Source: Streptomyces sp. ML-6
GTDB lineage: Bacteria > Actinomycetota > Actinomycetes > Streptomycetales > Streptomycetaceae
Reading direction: 5' to 3'
DNA: 64,000 nucleotides
Assembly: GCF_030116705.1 (NCBI RefSeq)
Contig: NZ_JAOTIK010000001.1
Span: 5,422,501-5,486,500 of the forward strand
Part shown: in pieces, positions 51,939-60,180 of the stretch
Layout of the letters: each line of letters begins with the position of its first letter
Numbering within the stretch: the first letter of the stretch is position 1
Notes under the pieces: generated by a model
The model's input: only the letters and a program-made list of their open reading frames with translations
Database searches by the model: none
What the model was told of the DNA's origin: nothing
Position numbers and translations under genes: made by a program

Positions 51939-52670
51939 ATGGGCGACAGCGAGGCCCGTATCACGCGCATCGAGATGCCCGACGGCACGGAGGTCTGGGC
52001 GCGGATCTCCGGTGCGGAGGAGTTGGAGGAGCCTGCCGGACCGGCGGAGCCGGTGGCGTCGACGGGGCCGTCGTTCACGGACGTCGGGGCACACCCCGGG
52101 TCGGGGCCGTCCTTCACCGACATCCGGGCCGATCGGGGGCCGGACCGGATGGCGGACCGGGTGCAGGCCCGGGTCGAGAGTCTGCACGGCGTCGTGACCA
52201 GCGTCGCGCGTTCGCTCGCCGAGCCGCTGCGGTCCGTACGGGCCGACGAGGTCAGCGTCGAGTTCGGCATCGAGCTCACCGCGAAGGCGGGCAAGGTCGT
52301 CGGGCTCCTCGCGGACGGCGAGGCCAAGGGGTCGATCAAGGTCACCCTGACCTGGAACGGCGGCGGCCCGCCCGTCGATCCGTCGCCCCCCGCGCAGGTC
52401 CCGGCGCAGACGACCGGGCAGCTTGCCGCCCCGCCCGTACCGTCCGGCCCCGCGGCCGTCGTCCCGCCGCCCGTGCCCTCGACACCGCCCTTGATCGGCC
52501 CCCCGGCACCGGCACCGGAACCCGCGCCCGCGCCCGTCCCCGTACCCGCGTCGGCGTCCGGTGATCCGGACGCCGGTGAACCGGACGGTGACGATCCGTC
52601 CGCCGGGGCATCCACCGGCGCACCGGCGCACGCGAGCGGCACCGGGCCGGAGGACGGAAGCGGATCGTGA
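51939..52670 (+). CDS. Trypsin-co-occurring domain (trypco1) protein
   Basis: 243 residues. The small trypco1-type fold is split: MGDSEARITRIEMPDGTEVW plus ISGAEELEE at the N-terminus, then DEVSVEFGIELTAKAGKVVG, LLADGEAKGSIKVTLTW. A Pro/Ala/Asp-rich disordered tail of about 85 residues follows. Such proteins occur beside trypsin-like proteases in predicted conflict systems and may be protease substrates or activators. Its stop overlaps the protease start (GTGA). It is the first gene of the terminal cluster. Confidence 0.82.
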   Translation: MGDSEARITRIEMPDGTEVWARISGAEELEEPAGPAEPVASTGPSFTDVGAHPGSGPSFTDIRADRGPDRMADRVQARVESLHGVVTSVARSLAEPLRSVRADEVSVEFGIELTAKAGKVVGLLADGEAKGSIKVTLTWNGGGPPVDPSPPAQVPAQTTGQLAAPPVPSGPAAVVPPPVPSTPPLIGPPAPAPEPAPAPVPVPASASGDPDAGEPDGDDPSAGASTGAPAHASGTGPEDGSGS

Positions 52671-54811
52671 CGCGGCCGCCGGGCGGGGGCGCGTGGCCCG
52701 GTCCGAACGGCGGGGAGTCCGCTCTGATGAGCCTCGTGAAGGACGCGACGGTGCGCATCCATCGTCCGGAGCCCGGGTATGCCCCTGGGGAATCCGGGGG
52801 CGACTTCCTGGGGAGCGGCTTCTTCATCGCCCCGAGCTGGGTCCTCACGTGCGCGCACGTGGCGTCGGAGGGGAGGGGGCGCCAGGTGGACGTGGTCTAC
52901 AGGACGGCCCGCGGCGGCGAGGCCGTCACCGTCGGAGGCACCGTCGTGGCCGCCCTGCCCGAGGAGCGGCCCGCCACCGGCGGATGGCCGGCCCCCGATC
53001 TCGCGCTGATCCAGCTGCTGCGTCCCGTGGACCACCCCTGCGTGTACCTCAGCGAGCGTTCCGCAGGACTGAACCGCGGCGTGTACTACTTCGCGGGCTG
53101 GGCGGAGGGCGGGGCCGGGGCGCTCAAGCGGCTCGGCCGGGAGTGCCGGGTGGTGGGCTCCATCGACGACTGGTCCGACGGCGACGAGCAGATGCTGATC
53201 GAGGCGAGCCAGCTGTACCCGGGGATGTCCGGCGGCCCCCTCGTGGACCTGGCCCGCGGCGAGGTCGTCGGCGTCCTCAAGTCGCGCTCCGACGACGCCA
53301 CCGGTGGCACGGTCATCGGCATCGAGCGACTGCGCACGCTCCCCGTGCCGGAGGCGGCGGCGACCGCCGAGTCCGACGACCCGTACCAGGCCGTGTTCCA
53401 CGCCCACGACCGCTACCACGCCGACCGGCACGACAACCCCGTCTACGGCGAGGAGACCTGGGCGGACGTCCAACGGGACCTGGGCACCACGGCGGGCCCC
53501 GCCCTCACCCCGCAGCAGCGCGTCGACCTGCTCGGCCGGCTCGCCAAACTCCCGCCGCCGGTCAGCACCCGCAACCTCCTCGACATCCTCGGCGGCCTGG
53601 GCCACGTGTACCGGCCCGTCGGCGTCCCCGCCCCGCGCGGCTGGCGCGACGGGCTGGGCGTCCTCTACGACGCGCGCGAGGGCGACGAGGCGCTGAAGCT
53701 CGTCCTGCGCTACTGCATGGGCGTCATCGCCGCCGAGCGCCCCTACGCGGTGCCCTCCACCAAGCTCGCCGAGGAAGCCCTGTGGGACTGGGTGAAGGAG
53801 ACGGCGAAGAACCGGCTCGGCCCGCCGTTCCGCCTGGAGATGACCAAGCTCCGGCACCGGGAACGGTACGACCCCGCCCAGGACGATCCGGCCCGGCACG
53901 GCCCGGCCTCGTACGACCCTGCCGGGGCCGGCCGGGAACACGGACACCCGGGGGAGGCCGAGCCGTCGGCCGACAGACCGGACGGACCCTCGGGGCCCGC
54001 GCCGTTCGTCCTGCTGAGCCTGCGGGCGCGCGCCTGGGAGCCGGACAGTTACGACTGGCGGATCGTGGCCTCCCCCTCCGGTCCCGCCGGCCAGGACGTG
54101 CCCATGACCGAGGACAGCCAGGGAACGGCGGTCGGTGACCTGCGGGGCAGGCTCGCCGCGCCCCTCACCGAGGCGTTCCGGCTGTGCGACGAACCCGGCA
54201 GCCCCGCCGTCCTCCAGGTCTCGGTGCCGCTCGCGCTGCTGGACCTGGAGGTCGAGGAGTGGCGGCTGCCGCCGGACGGACGGCCGCTCGGGGTCCAGCG
54301 GCCGGTGGTCGTCCGCTGCTCGGACGAGCGCCCCGAATTGTCCGACGACGGGTTCCGGGAACGCGAGGCGCGCTGGAACCGCACCCGCACCGGCCCGATG
54401 AGGGCCGCGGTCCTCGACTGCGCGGACGCGTTGCGGGTATCCGTACCCGCGGTGGCGGAACTGCGCGAACTGGGCTACGAGACCGTCCCGGTGCTCTGCC
54501 GGTACGGCGGAACCGGTGACGCGCAGAGCCTCGCGGGGTTCGTGCGCGTGCTCGACAGCGGCTTCGGCGTGGCCCTGTGGCGGCGGCCCGGATCCGAACC
54601 GGCCGCGGTCTGCACGGAGTTCCACCTCCGTGTCGGCGACACGGTCGCCGGCAGCCGGTCGGCCGAGCGGCTCCCGCGAAGGATCCATGAACTGAGAAAA
54701 GGGGTGTTCGCGGGGCAGGCGGAGACGTATTGGTCCCATGGGGTGGTGCTGATGTTCGACGACCCGCAACAACCGGCGTGCGACGCCGGTGAGTTGCTGC
54801 AAGCGCCGTGA
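52667..54811 (+). CDS. Trypsin-like protease fused to a VMAP-C-like effector-associated domain
   Basis: 714 residues from GTG 52667. The protease (about 20-230) has an intact triad: H64 (TCAHVAS), D111 (APDLALIQL) and S188 (YPGMSGGPLV). There is no signal peptide, so it acts inside the cell. A helical linker (about 245-400) leads to a C-terminal domain (LSLRARAWEPDSYDWRIVAS, WSHGVVLMFDDP) resembling vWA-MoxR-associated protein C-terminal domains. In such ternary systems VMAP couples a MoxR ATPase and vWA protein to an effector, here a protease. Translationally coupled to trypco1. Confidence 0.85.
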   Translation: MTRPPGGGAWPGPNGGESALMSLVKDATVRIHRPEPGYAPGESGGDFLGSGFFIAPSWVLTCAHVASEGRGRQVDVVYRTARGGEAVTVGGTVVAALPEERPATGGWPAPDLALIQLLRPVDHPCVYLSERSAGLNRGVYYFAGWAEGGAGALKRLGRECRVVGSIDDWSDGDEQMLIEASQLYPGMSGGPLVDLARGEVVGVLKSRSDDATGGTVIGIERLRTLPVPEAAATAESDDPYQAVFHAHDRYHADRHDNPVYGEETWADVQRDLGTTAGPALTPQQRVDLLGRLAKLPPPVSTRNLLDILGGLGHVYRPVGVPAPRGWRDGLGVLYDAREGDEALKLVLRYCMGVIAAERPYAVPSTKLAEEALWDWVKETAKNRLGPPFRLEMTKLRHRERYDPAQDDPARHGPASYDPAGAGREHGHPGEAEPSADRPDGPSGPAPFVLLSLRARAWEPDSYDWRIVASPSGPAGQDVPMTEDSQGTAVGDLRGRLAAPLTEAFRLCDEPGSPAVLQVSVPLALLDLEVEEWRLPPDGRPLGVQRPVVVRCSDERPELSDDGFREREARWNRTRTGPMRAAVLDCADALRVSVPAVAELRELGYETVPVLCRYGGTGDAQSLAGFVRVLDSGFGVALWRRPGSEPAAVCTEFHLRVGDTVAGSRSAERLPRRIHELRKGVFAGQAETYWSHGVVLMFDDPQQPACDAGELLQAP

Positions 54812-54899
54812 ACCCCCTTACGGCGTGTGTGCCGGATGACTACCGTGAAGCACGTTCGACTGCCGGCCCTGGCGGACGAGTGACGACGAGGAACACGTT

Positions 54900-55931
54900 A
54901 TGAGTGAACCCAGCGAGTGGCTCATCTACCGAGGGGCCGGCGAACCGCACGAAGGCATCGAGCGGCTGCCTCCGCCGCCGCCCTGGCGGGACTTCGCGAG
55001 CCGTGGCGCGCCGGACCCGGACGAGGCGGACGGGGACGGCTCCGCCGACCGCCGGCTCGGCGGCCACCGGCACGTCGCGGAGCTCCACCGGCCGGGTGCC
55101 GAGGAGCTCGAAATGATCAATGCCGCGCTCTATCTGCGGCGCCCACTGCTGGTCACCGGCACCCCCGGCGCGGGCAAGAGCACCCTGGCCCACTCCGTCG
55201 CCCACGAGCTCGGGCTCGGCCGGGTCCTGCGCTGGCCGATCGTGAGCCGGACGACGCTGCTCGACGGGCTGTACCACTACGACGCGATCGCCCGGCTCCA
55301 GGACGTGCAGATCGCCGCGCACGGCGCCGCGGCGGGCACGGGCGGCGCCGACGTCGCCGGTGACGTCGGCAGCTACATCAGGCTCGGCCCGCTCGGCACC
55401 GCGCTGCTGCCCTCCGAACGGCCGCGGGTGCTGCTGATCGACGAGCTCGACAAGAGCGACATCGACCTCCCCAACGATCTGCTCAACGTGCTGGAGGAGG
55501 GCGAGTTCGGCATCCCCGAGCTGGAGCGGATCGCCGACCGGCTGCCCGACGGGGAGGCGGAGGTCCTCGACGACGACGGCAACAAGGTGAAGGTGCGCGG
55601 CGGCCGGGTGCAGTGCACGTCCTTCCCGTTCGTGGTGCTCACCAGCAACGGCGAACGGGACTTCCCGGCACCCCTGATGCGCCGCTGCATCCACCTGGAA
55701 CTCGGCCGCCCCGACCACCAGCGCCTGGCCACGTTCGTCCGTGCCCACCTGGGCGACGAGGCGGCCCGCTCCGGGGACGACCTCATCGCCCACTTCCTGG
55801 AGCGGTCCCGCAGCGAACTCCTCGCCACCGACCAGCTGTTGAACGCGATCTACCTCACCGACGCCGCCGCCCCGGCGGGCCGCGACCGGCTCGCGGACCT
55901 GCTCATCCAGCGACTCGACCGGCCGAGGTGA
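54900..55931 (+). CDS. MoxR-type AAA+ ATPase
   Basis: 343 residues. Walker A is VTGTPGAGKST (about 85-95) and Walker B VLLIDELDKSDIDLPNDLL (about 177-195). SFPFVVLTSNGERDFPAPLM is sensor 1 with the downstream arginine finger region. MoxR ATPases remodel partner proteins and work with vWA proteins. ATG at 54900 has GAGGAA 7 bases upstream. The vWA-like gene starts 7 bases after its stop, so protease, MoxR and vWA-like protein form the classical ternary set. Confidence 0.92.
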   Translation: MSEPSEWLIYRGAGEPHEGIERLPPPPPWRDFASRGAPDPDEADGDGSADRRLGGHRHVAELHRPGAEELEMINAALYLRRPLLVTGTPGAGKSTLAHSVAHELGLGRVLRWPIVSRTTLLDGLYHYDAIARLQDVQIAAHGAAAGTGGADVAGDVGSYIRLGPLGTALLPSERPRVLLIDELDKSDIDLPNDLLNVLEEGEFGIPELERIADRLPDGEAEVLDDDGNKVKVRGGRVQCTSFPFVVLTSNGERDFPAPLMRRCIHLELGRPDHQRLATFVRAHLGDEAARSGDDLIAHFLERSRSELLATDQLLNAIYLTDAAAPAGRDRLADLLIQRLDRPR

Positions 55932-55938
55932 TGAGCCG

Positions 55939-58900
55939 ATGACGGGCGCCGGGCCACGACACGGGCCGGACGGAGGGCACCACCCCGACGACGCCGCGCC
56001 ACCGGGCACGGAGAGCGCGCAGGCGCCGGAAGGCGCGTCGGTACCGGGGGAGGGCACGGCGCCGGAAGGCATGCCGGCACCGGAAGGCGGGTGGGTGCCG
56101 GAAGGCGCGTCGGCGCCGGAGAGCGCTTCGGTACCCGCCGGCGACGCCGGGCTCTACCCCGCGTTCGTGGCGCGGCTGCGCGAGGCCGGGCTCGACCCCG
56201 ACGTCGAGCAGCTCCGTGACGCCTTCTGGCTGGCCCGATGGGCTCGGCATCCGGACGCACCACTGGTCGACGACCTCGCGGAGGGGGACGTTCCGCTCGT
56301 TCGCCCGCCGCAGGAGGGGACGGCCGGGCCGTCCGTACGCCCCGGACCCGGCGCCGTGGAACCCCCGGGCACCGGGCCGGACGACGGGACCGGGGACGCA
56401 CCGGACGACGGGGCCCCGGCACGGGAGGCCCGGGCGGACGCCGACCGGCGGATCACCCTCCACCCCGTACCGCGCACCGGAGCCCCCGCCGCCCGGCCCG
56501 GCACCCCGCCGGAAGCCGGCCGGGCGGGCACGGGAAGAGCGGGAGCGGGCACGGGAAGAGGCGGTGCGCGGGCCCTCACCTTCGGGGTGCCCGCCGCGCC
56601 GGTCCTCCCCGCGCCGCTGCGGCTCCAGCGCGCGATGCGCCCCTTGCAGCGCTACCGCCCGGCCGCCCCGCCGCTGCGCCGCACCCTCGACGAGGTGGCG
56701 ACCGCGGAACGCAGCGCCCGGGCCGGCGGGCTGGTCATGCCGGTGTTCCGGGGCGAGTCCCGGCGCGAAGCGGTCCTCCAGTGCGTCATGGACGCCTCGT
56801 CCTCGATGCTGGTGTGGGACCGGATGTTCAGTGAACTCCAGCAGATATTCGCCCAGTTGGGCGCCTTCCGGGACGTCCAGGTCCGCTATCTCCACCAGGG
56901 GCCCGACGGCGCGGCCGCGGTGAGCCGCAGCCCCGACCCGGCCGCCGCGCCGCTCAGCTCGGCGGACCGGCTGAGCGATCCGACCGGGCGCCGGGTCACC
57001 GTCCTGGTCAGCGACTGCGCCGGCCCGCTCTGGCACAGCGGACGGGCCCACCGGCTGCTGCACCACCTGGCAGGACAGGCCCCCGCCGCCGTGCTCCAGC
57101 CGTTGCCGCAGCGGATGTGGAACCGGACCAGGCTGCCGGTCACCCACGGTTCGCTGTCCCGGGGCGACGGACCCGGCGGGGCCGCCGTCCTGAAGGTGGT
57201 GGAACAGCCGGGCACCGGCCCAGCCGTGCACCCGGGCGCCCTCGCGGTCCCCGTGCTCCCGCCGGTGGAGGCCGCGCTGGCGGCCTGGGCGAGGCTGCTC
57301 TCCGGCAGCGGCGCGGGACACATCTCCGGCGCGGTCGGCTGGGTGCGGGCCGACCAGCCGGCCGCCGCGGCCCAGCGCTCCGGCGGCAGCCCGTCCTCGC
57401 TCCAACTGGTCAGCCGCTTCCGGTCGGCGGCCTCGCCGGTCGCCGGACAACTGGCCGTCTACCTCGCGGCGGCGCCGCTGCACCTGCCGGTGATGCAACT
57501 GGTGCAACGCACGATGCTGCCCCACTCCGGCCCCTCCGAACTGGCCGAGGTGCTGCTCAGCGGCCTGCTCACCCGGAGCAGGGGCGAGGACGGCGGCGGC
57601 GATGATGGGCAGTGGTTCGAGTTCGCGCCCGGCGTCCGGGAGGCGCTGCTCGGCCCGCTGGGGCGCGACGAGGCGCTGCTCGTGCTGAAGCACTGCTCGG
57701 AGTACATCGAGCAGCGGTTCGGGAAGGGCGGGCCGAACTTCCCCGCCCTGGCCTTCGCCCAGCTCGGCGAGGGCAGACACGGACCGTCACGGCACGCCCG
57801 TCCCACGGGCGCCGCCGCAAACGGCGCACCCGACGAGGAGGCCGAGGAGGGCGACGAGAACGGGGAGGGCGGCGCGTCGCGGGTCCCGCACCCCTTCGCC
57901 GAGGTGGCGGTCCGCGTGCTGGAACGCTTCATGCCTCTGCCCGAACAGTTCGTGGCGCGGACCGGACGGAGCGGCTCCACGAGCGCCGTCCGGACCCCGA
58001 ACGCCGCGGTGGAGAGCGCCCGGAGCCTCCTGCGGAAATTCGAGTCGGACAGCATGGTGCAGTACCTGATCGACGCCGTGCAGCTGCTGCGCGGCGCCGC
58101 CGGACGCGAGGGGGAGCAGGGCGCCGAACCCGGGCTGTGGGCGGAGTACTCCCGCTGCGTCCTGCGCCTGTGGGAGGTCCAGGGCGACGCGGAACTGCTC
58201 CGCGAGGCCGAGTACGCCGCCGAACGGGCCGCCGGGCACCCCGGCTCCGTACGCGAACGGGCCGTGCTCGCCAAGGTGCTGCACGCCGCGGCCGACGACC
58301 GGCGGCTGCGGGGCGACCGGCGCGGCGCCGTGGAGCTGCTGCGGCGCGCCGACCGCGAGTACACGGCCGCCTGCGCGGCCCCCGGCCTGGAACCCGCCGA
58401 GGCGCTCCGGCTCACCCTGGAACGGGTCCGGGCCCTGGAGGCGCAGTGGCGGCTCGACGGCGACACCGCCCTGCTGCAGGCGGCGTGCGGGATGCTGGAG
58501 GCGTTCGCCGACGTCTGGCCCGACCAGGAGAACCGGCCCGCCTCCCTCCCCCTGGCCCACGGCAGGACCCTGCTGAAACTGGCCGGCGCCACCGCCGACG
58601 TCGAACAGTCCCGGGTCTACGCCGGACAGGCGGCCCGCTCCCTGCGCACCGCGTTCGAGCAGGGCGGCCGGTACACCATGGGCACCGAGGTGCGCATCCT
58701 GCTGGACCTGGTGGACGCCCTGCTCGGCTCCGGCGAGGAGCCGGACGAGGCCGCGACCCTGATCGAGCAGGCCCTGGAGACCGTGCGCGACCAGCGGCTG
58801 CGCGCCTCGCTGCGGATCAGGGCCGGACGGGTCCGCGTCGCACGGTACGAGCACACCGGCGAGCCGGACGAACTCGTGGCGGCGGCCGACCGGTTCGCCC

Positions 58901-59547
58901 AGGCCGCCCGGGGCGTCCCGCGCGACTCGCAGGCCCACGCCGACCTGCTCGCCGAATGGGGCGGCACCCTGCTGCGCCGGGCCCGGCTGCCCGACGGCGG
59001 GCCGCACGTCGGCGCCGCGATCCGGGTGCTGCGCGACTGCCGCACGGAGACGGCGGCGGGCAGCGCGCACCAGGCCGAGCGGCTGCTGATGCTGGGCAGG
59101 GCGCTGATGCTGCGGCACCGGGCCACCGAGGACCGGGTCGACCTGAGGGAGGCCGAGCACCTCTTCGGCCTCGCGGCCCAGGAGGCGGCCGACCCGCTGA
59201 CCGAGGCGCGCTGCTGGCTGGAGCTGGGCCGCGCCCACCTCGACGCCTCCCGGGTGCTGCGGCGCCCCGCACGGCTCGACGACGCGGCCGAGGCGTTCCG
59301 GGGCGCGGCGGAGGCGGCGGGCGTGGCGGAGGAGGAGGACCGGGACGCACCGCAACAGGCGCGCCGGGCCGTCGAGTTGCAGGCCACGGCCCACCACTGG
59401 CGGGGCGTGACGTACGAGCGGGCGGAACGCCCCAGGGCGGCCCGCGCGGCGTACTGGGCCGCCCGGCGGGAGTGGCGCAAACTGCCGGACGGGGGCGGCG
59501 CCGCGGGCGAATCGACCGCCGAACGGCTGGCGGAACTGGAACGCTGA
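55939..59547 (+). CDS. SAV_2336-type vWA-like and TPR protein
   Basis: 1202 residues. The N-terminus is low-complexity with repeats of the APEGASVPGEG type (about 25-70). A small helical domain follows (LYPAFVARLREAGLDPDVEQ) and a disordered linker. The vWA-like domain begins at about 280: VLQCVMDASSSMLVWDRMFS has the MIDAS-like DxSxS at D285. From about 700 to 1190 there are TPR-type helical repeats. It matches proteins annotated as SAV_2336 N-terminal domain-related. It is the likely partner and scaffold of the MoxR ATPase. Confidence 0.85.
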   Translation: MTGAGPRHGPDGGHHPDDAAPPGTESAQAPEGASVPGEGTAPEGMPAPEGGWVPEGASAPESASVPAGDAGLYPAFVARLREAGLDPDVEQLRDAFWLARWARHPDAPLVDDLAEGDVPLVRPPQEGTAGPSVRPGPGAVEPPGTGPDDGTGDAPDDGAPAREARADADRRITLHPVPRTGAPAARPGTPPEAGRAGTGRAGAGTGRGGARALTFGVPAAPVLPAPLRLQRAMRPLQRYRPAAPPLRRTLDEVATAERSARAGGLVMPVFRGESRREAVLQCVMDASSSMLVWDRMFSELQQIFAQLGAFRDVQVRYLHQGPDGAAAVSRSPDPAAAPLSSADRLSDPTGRRVTVLVSDCAGPLWHSGRAHRLLHHLAGQAPAAVLQPLPQRMWNRTRLPVTHGSLSRGDGPGGAAVLKVVEQPGTGPAVHPGALAVPVLPPVEAALAAWARLLSGSGAGHISGAVGWVRADQPAAAAQRSGGSPSSLQLVSRFRSAASPVAGQLAVYLAAAPLHLPVMQLVQRTMLPHSGPSELAEVLLSGLLTRSRGEDGGGDDGQWFEFAPGVREALLGPLGRDEALLVLKHCSEYIEQRFGKGGPNFPALAFAQLGEGRHGPSRHARPTGAAANGAPDEEAEEGDENGEGGASRVPHPFAEVAVRVLERFMPLPEQFVARTGRSGSTSAVRTPNAAVESARSLLRKFESDSMVQYLIDAVQLLRGAAGREGEQGAEPGLWAEYSRCVLRLWEVQGDAELLREAEYAAERAAGHPGSVRERAVLAKVLHAAADDRRLRGDRRGAVELLRRADREYTAACAAPGLEPAEALRLTLERVRALEAQWRLDGDTALLQAACGMLEAFADVWPDQENRPASLPLAHGRTLLKLAGATADVEQSRVYAGQAARSLRTAFEQGGRYTMGTEVRILLDLVDALLGSGEEPDEAATLIEQALETVRDQRLRASLRIRAGRVRVARYEHTGEPDELVAAADRFAQAARGVPRDSQAHADLLAEWGGTLLRRARLPDGGPHVGAAIRVLRDCRTETAAGSAHQAERLLMLGRALMLRHRATEDRVDLREAEHLFGLAAQEAADPLTEARCWLELGRAHLDASRVLRRPARLDDAAEAFRGAAEAAGVAEEEDRDAPQQARRAVELQATAHHWRGVTYERAERPRAARAAYWAARREWRKLPDGGGAAGESTAERLAELER

Positions 59548-59858
59548 GCGGCGGGGGGCCGGCGGGGCGGAGGGACCGTGGTGCGGCGCGGGGACGCCGT
59601 CGTACGCAGACCCGCGAACCGGCGTACGAACGGCGTGCTGCCGGGCCGCACGTTCCGCAAGGCGTAGCCCCGGCCCTGCGGGGCATCCGTACAGTGGCGA
59701 CCGCTACGGGGACGGGGTGCGTGCCGGTGCACGGACCACGGGTCACGGCTCGCGAGTTCGCAGGTTGCAGATCGCAGGTCAAGGACGTGGGTCCGGTGCG
59801 GTGCGTTCGAGGGCGAGCGCGCCGGGGCGGGCACGAGCGGTGCTCACGGGGAGGCGTG
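59548..59858. other. Promoter region of the fxs peptide genes
   Basis: 311 non-coding bases. CGTACGC (59601-59607) and GCGTACG (59622-59628) form an inverted repeat with a 14-base spacer, and CGCAGGT is repeated near 59760 and 59774. It probably contains the promoter of the precursor gene. Confidence 0.5.
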
Positions 59859-60068
59859 ATGAGCGGGACGGTACACAGGAACATCCCGGACGGCGGGCCG
59901 GACAGCGGGCCGGGCGAAGGGCCGGACGCGCTGCCGGACCTGCTGGGGCTCGACCTGGAGTCGCTGCGGACACTGGACCATCCGGTGCTCGCCGAGGTGG
60001 TCGCGGATCTGCGCGGGCGGGCCGAGCAGCCGCGGGAGATGCTGTGGGGGTTCACCAACGCGTTCTGA
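59859..60068 (+). CDS. fxsA: FxSxx-COOH-type precursor peptide (FxsA)
   Basis: 69 residues: MSGTVHRNIPDGGPDSGPGE, then LPDLLGLDLESLRTLDHPVL, AEVVADLRGRAEQPREMLWG and FTNAF at the very end. The length, the leader pattern (L..LDLESLRTLDHPVLAEVV.DL) and the C-terminal Phe-x-polar-x-x end identify an FxsA substrate of radical SAM maturase FxsB. The usual Ser of FxSxx is Asn here. ATG at 59859 has GGGGAGG upstream; GTG at 59856 is adjacent. A perfect terminator-like hairpin follows before the maturase gene. Confidence 0.85.
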   Translation: MSGTVHRNIPDGGPDSGPGEGPDALPDLLGLDLESLRTLDHPVLAEVVADLRGRAEQPREMLWGFTNAF

Positions 60069-60110
60069 CCCCCGCCGCTTCCGGCCCCGGCGCCCCTTCG
60101 CCGGCCTTCG

Positions 60111-60142
60111 GGCCCCGGCACCGGAAGAAAGGTGCCGGGGCC
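60111..60142 (+). terminator. Hairpin between precursor and maturase genes
   Basis: GGCCCCGGCACC (60111-60122) pairs perfectly with GGTGCCGGGGCC (60131-60142), 8-base loop. Partial termination here would give more precursor than maturase mRNA. Confidence 0.75.
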
Positions 60143-60180
60143 ACACGATTTCGGTCCGGGGGCCGGTTGAACAGGACATC

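Noticed and set aside
51551..54802. A 1083-codon minus-strand frame opposite the trypco1 and protease genes
   Set aside because: The plus-strand genes have intact catalytic motifs, coupling and starts; the minus frame has no recognisable domain. The true minus-strand gene here is the 59-residue DUF6104 in another frame.
57612..60068. An 818-codon plus frame running from inside the vWA gene into fxsA
   Set aside because: Only its last 69 codons are the real fxsA; the rest is a shifted frame of the vWA/TPR gene.
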